Program-made: the position numbers and the translations under genes
Source of the DNA: a gamma proteobacterium symbiont of Lucinoma myriamae
GTDB lineage: Bacteria; Pseudomonadota; Gammaproteobacteria; GRL18
Assembly: GCA_025655635.1 (NCBI GenBank)
Contig: JAHXIM010000186.1
Span: 1-6,337, forward strand
Direction of reading: 5' to 3'
Length of the DNA: 6,337 bases
The notes under the pieces: generated by a model
The model's input: the letters and a program-made list of their open reading frames with translations, nothing else
The model's database searches: none
Told to the model about the DNA's origin: nothing
Shown: in pieces, positions 5,736 to 6,337 of the stretch
How positions within the stretch are numbered: the first letter of the stretch is position 1
How the letters are laid out: the number at the start of each line of letters is the position of its first letter

Positions 5736-6293
5736 ATGAACTCACAAGAAGTGTACTCAAAAGAAGATCAGCAAACACTGCACACAATTGCCCGACAATC
5801 TATTCAAACAGGACTGGAACAACAGCACCCATTAGTGATCACGCTGGCGGATTATGCTGAGCTGCTGCAGCAAAAACGAGCCACTTTCGTCACTCTTAAT
5901 ATCAACCAGCAATTACGCGGCTGTATCGGCACATTAAGCCCGTATCGAGCGCTGGTTGATGATAATGCTTATGCGGCGGCATTTTCTGATCCTCGATTTC
6001 CAGCACTGAGTCAGGCAGAATTTACACAACTTGACTATCATCTATCAATATTAAGTGAAACTGAGCCTATGACATTTAATTCTGAAGCAGATTTATTGAC
6101 ACAAATCCGCCCGGGCATTGATGGCTTAATTCTATCCGATAATAATCAACAGGGTACTTTTCTACCATCCGTCTGGGGACAATTACCCACAGCACAGGAA
6201 TTCCTGCAGCATCTTAAACGTAAAGCAGGTTTACCCATGGATTATTGGAGTAACAGCCTGCAAGTCAGTCGTTATACCGTCGAAAGCTTTTAA
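5736..6293 (+). CDS. amrA: AmmeMemoRadiSam system protein A (AMMECR1 domain)
   Basis: This 185-residue protein is a complete AMMECR1-domain protein of unknown biochemical function, named for the human gene in the AMME deletion region. The signature LRGCIG is at residues 60-65, preceded by RATFVTLNINQQ and followed by ALVDDNAYAAAFSDPRFPALSQAEF (72-96) and DYHLSILSE, all typical. The C-terminal part has GIDGLILSDNNQQGTFLPSVWGQLPTAQEFL and KRKAGLP, also family features. I chose ATG 5736: it has AGG (5725-5727) eight bases ahead and gives the usual length. An in-frame reading from 5556 would run far into the protein B gene. The 22-base gap and shared strand suggest an operon with protein B. The stop codon at 6291-6293 is also the first three bases of the tandem repeat array. 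Confidence 0.93.
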   Translation: MNSQEVYSKEDQQTLHTIARQSIQTGLEQQHPLVITLADYAELLQQKRATFVTLNINQQLRGCIGTLSPYRALVDDNAYAAAFSDPRFPALSQAEFTQLDYHLSILSETEPMTFNSEADLLTQIRPGIDGLILSDNNQQGTFLPSVWGQLPTAQEFLQHLKRKAGLPMDYWSNSLQVSRYTVESF

Positions 6294-6337
6294 CCCTGTT
6301 TCTTAACCCTGTTTCTTAACCCTGTTTCTTAACCCTG
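6291..6337. repeat. Tandem array of a 13-bp unit (at least 3.6 copies, cut by window end)
   Basis: The unit TAACCCTGTTTCT occurs at 6291-6303, 6304-6316 and 6317-6329, followed by TAACCCTG (6330-6337) at the window edge. All copies are identical. The first begins with the TAA stop of the AMMECR1 gene. With a 13-base period the phase shifts by one base per copy, so TAA falls in all three forward frames over three units. No terminator hairpin is seen before or inside the visible part. Confidence 0.95.

Noticed and set aside
6291..6337. Tandem repeats considered as a CRISPR array or telomere
   Set aside because: The unit is 13 bases with no spacers, so not CRISPR. TAACCC resembles telomere words, but all the genes are bacterial and the period does not match a telomere repeat.

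Overview
The window is chromosomal DNA from an AT-rich bacterium, most likely a gammaproteobacterium. Three things point there. FolB matches the enterobacterial enzyme closely in its motifs. The SirB2, NnrS and HDOD families are typical of the group. A near-consensus FNR/ANR-type site sits in front of nnrS. A superoxide reductase with a Tat export signal, next to NnrS under an anaerobic promoter, suits an organism living at an oxic-anoxic boundary, such as a sulfur oxidiser or denitrifier. That lifestyle is inference. There are no RNA genes, insertion sequences or CRISPR arrays, and no intergenic gap exceeds 300 bases.

Positions 1-2311 form a stress and respiration block. A possible gene tail (1-72) is followed by a Tat-exported class II superoxide reductase-like protein (140-574). 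It converges on nnrS (616-1797, minus strand), and the two share a strong bidirectional hairpin. Upstream of nnrS is an FNR-type box at exact class II spacing from a good -10 element. Behind it on the same strand is a SirB2-family membrane protein (1919-2311).

Positions 2504-3425 hold two consecutive folate biosynthesis genes, folB and folK, diverging from the SirB2 gene. They encode successive steps from dihydroneopterin to 6-hydroxymethyl-dihydropterin pyrophosphate.

Positions 3462-4706 (minus strand) encode a signalling-type protein with a degenerate cyclic-nucleotide-binding-like N-terminus and an HDOD domain. It diverges from two genes of the AmmeMemoRadiSam system: protein B (MEMO1-like, 4910-5713) and protein A (AMMECR1 domain, 5736-6293). 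A perfect 11-bp inverted repeat lies just ahead of protein B and may be an operator. The radical SAM member of the trio is not in the window and may lie past its right edge.

The window ends inside a tandem array of a 13-bp unit that begins exactly at the stop codon of the AMMECR1 gene. The main leads are this unresolved AmmeMemoRadiSam locus, the palindrome in front of it, the repeat array, and the superoxide reductase that lacks the usual Glu-Lys pair at its active-site loop.
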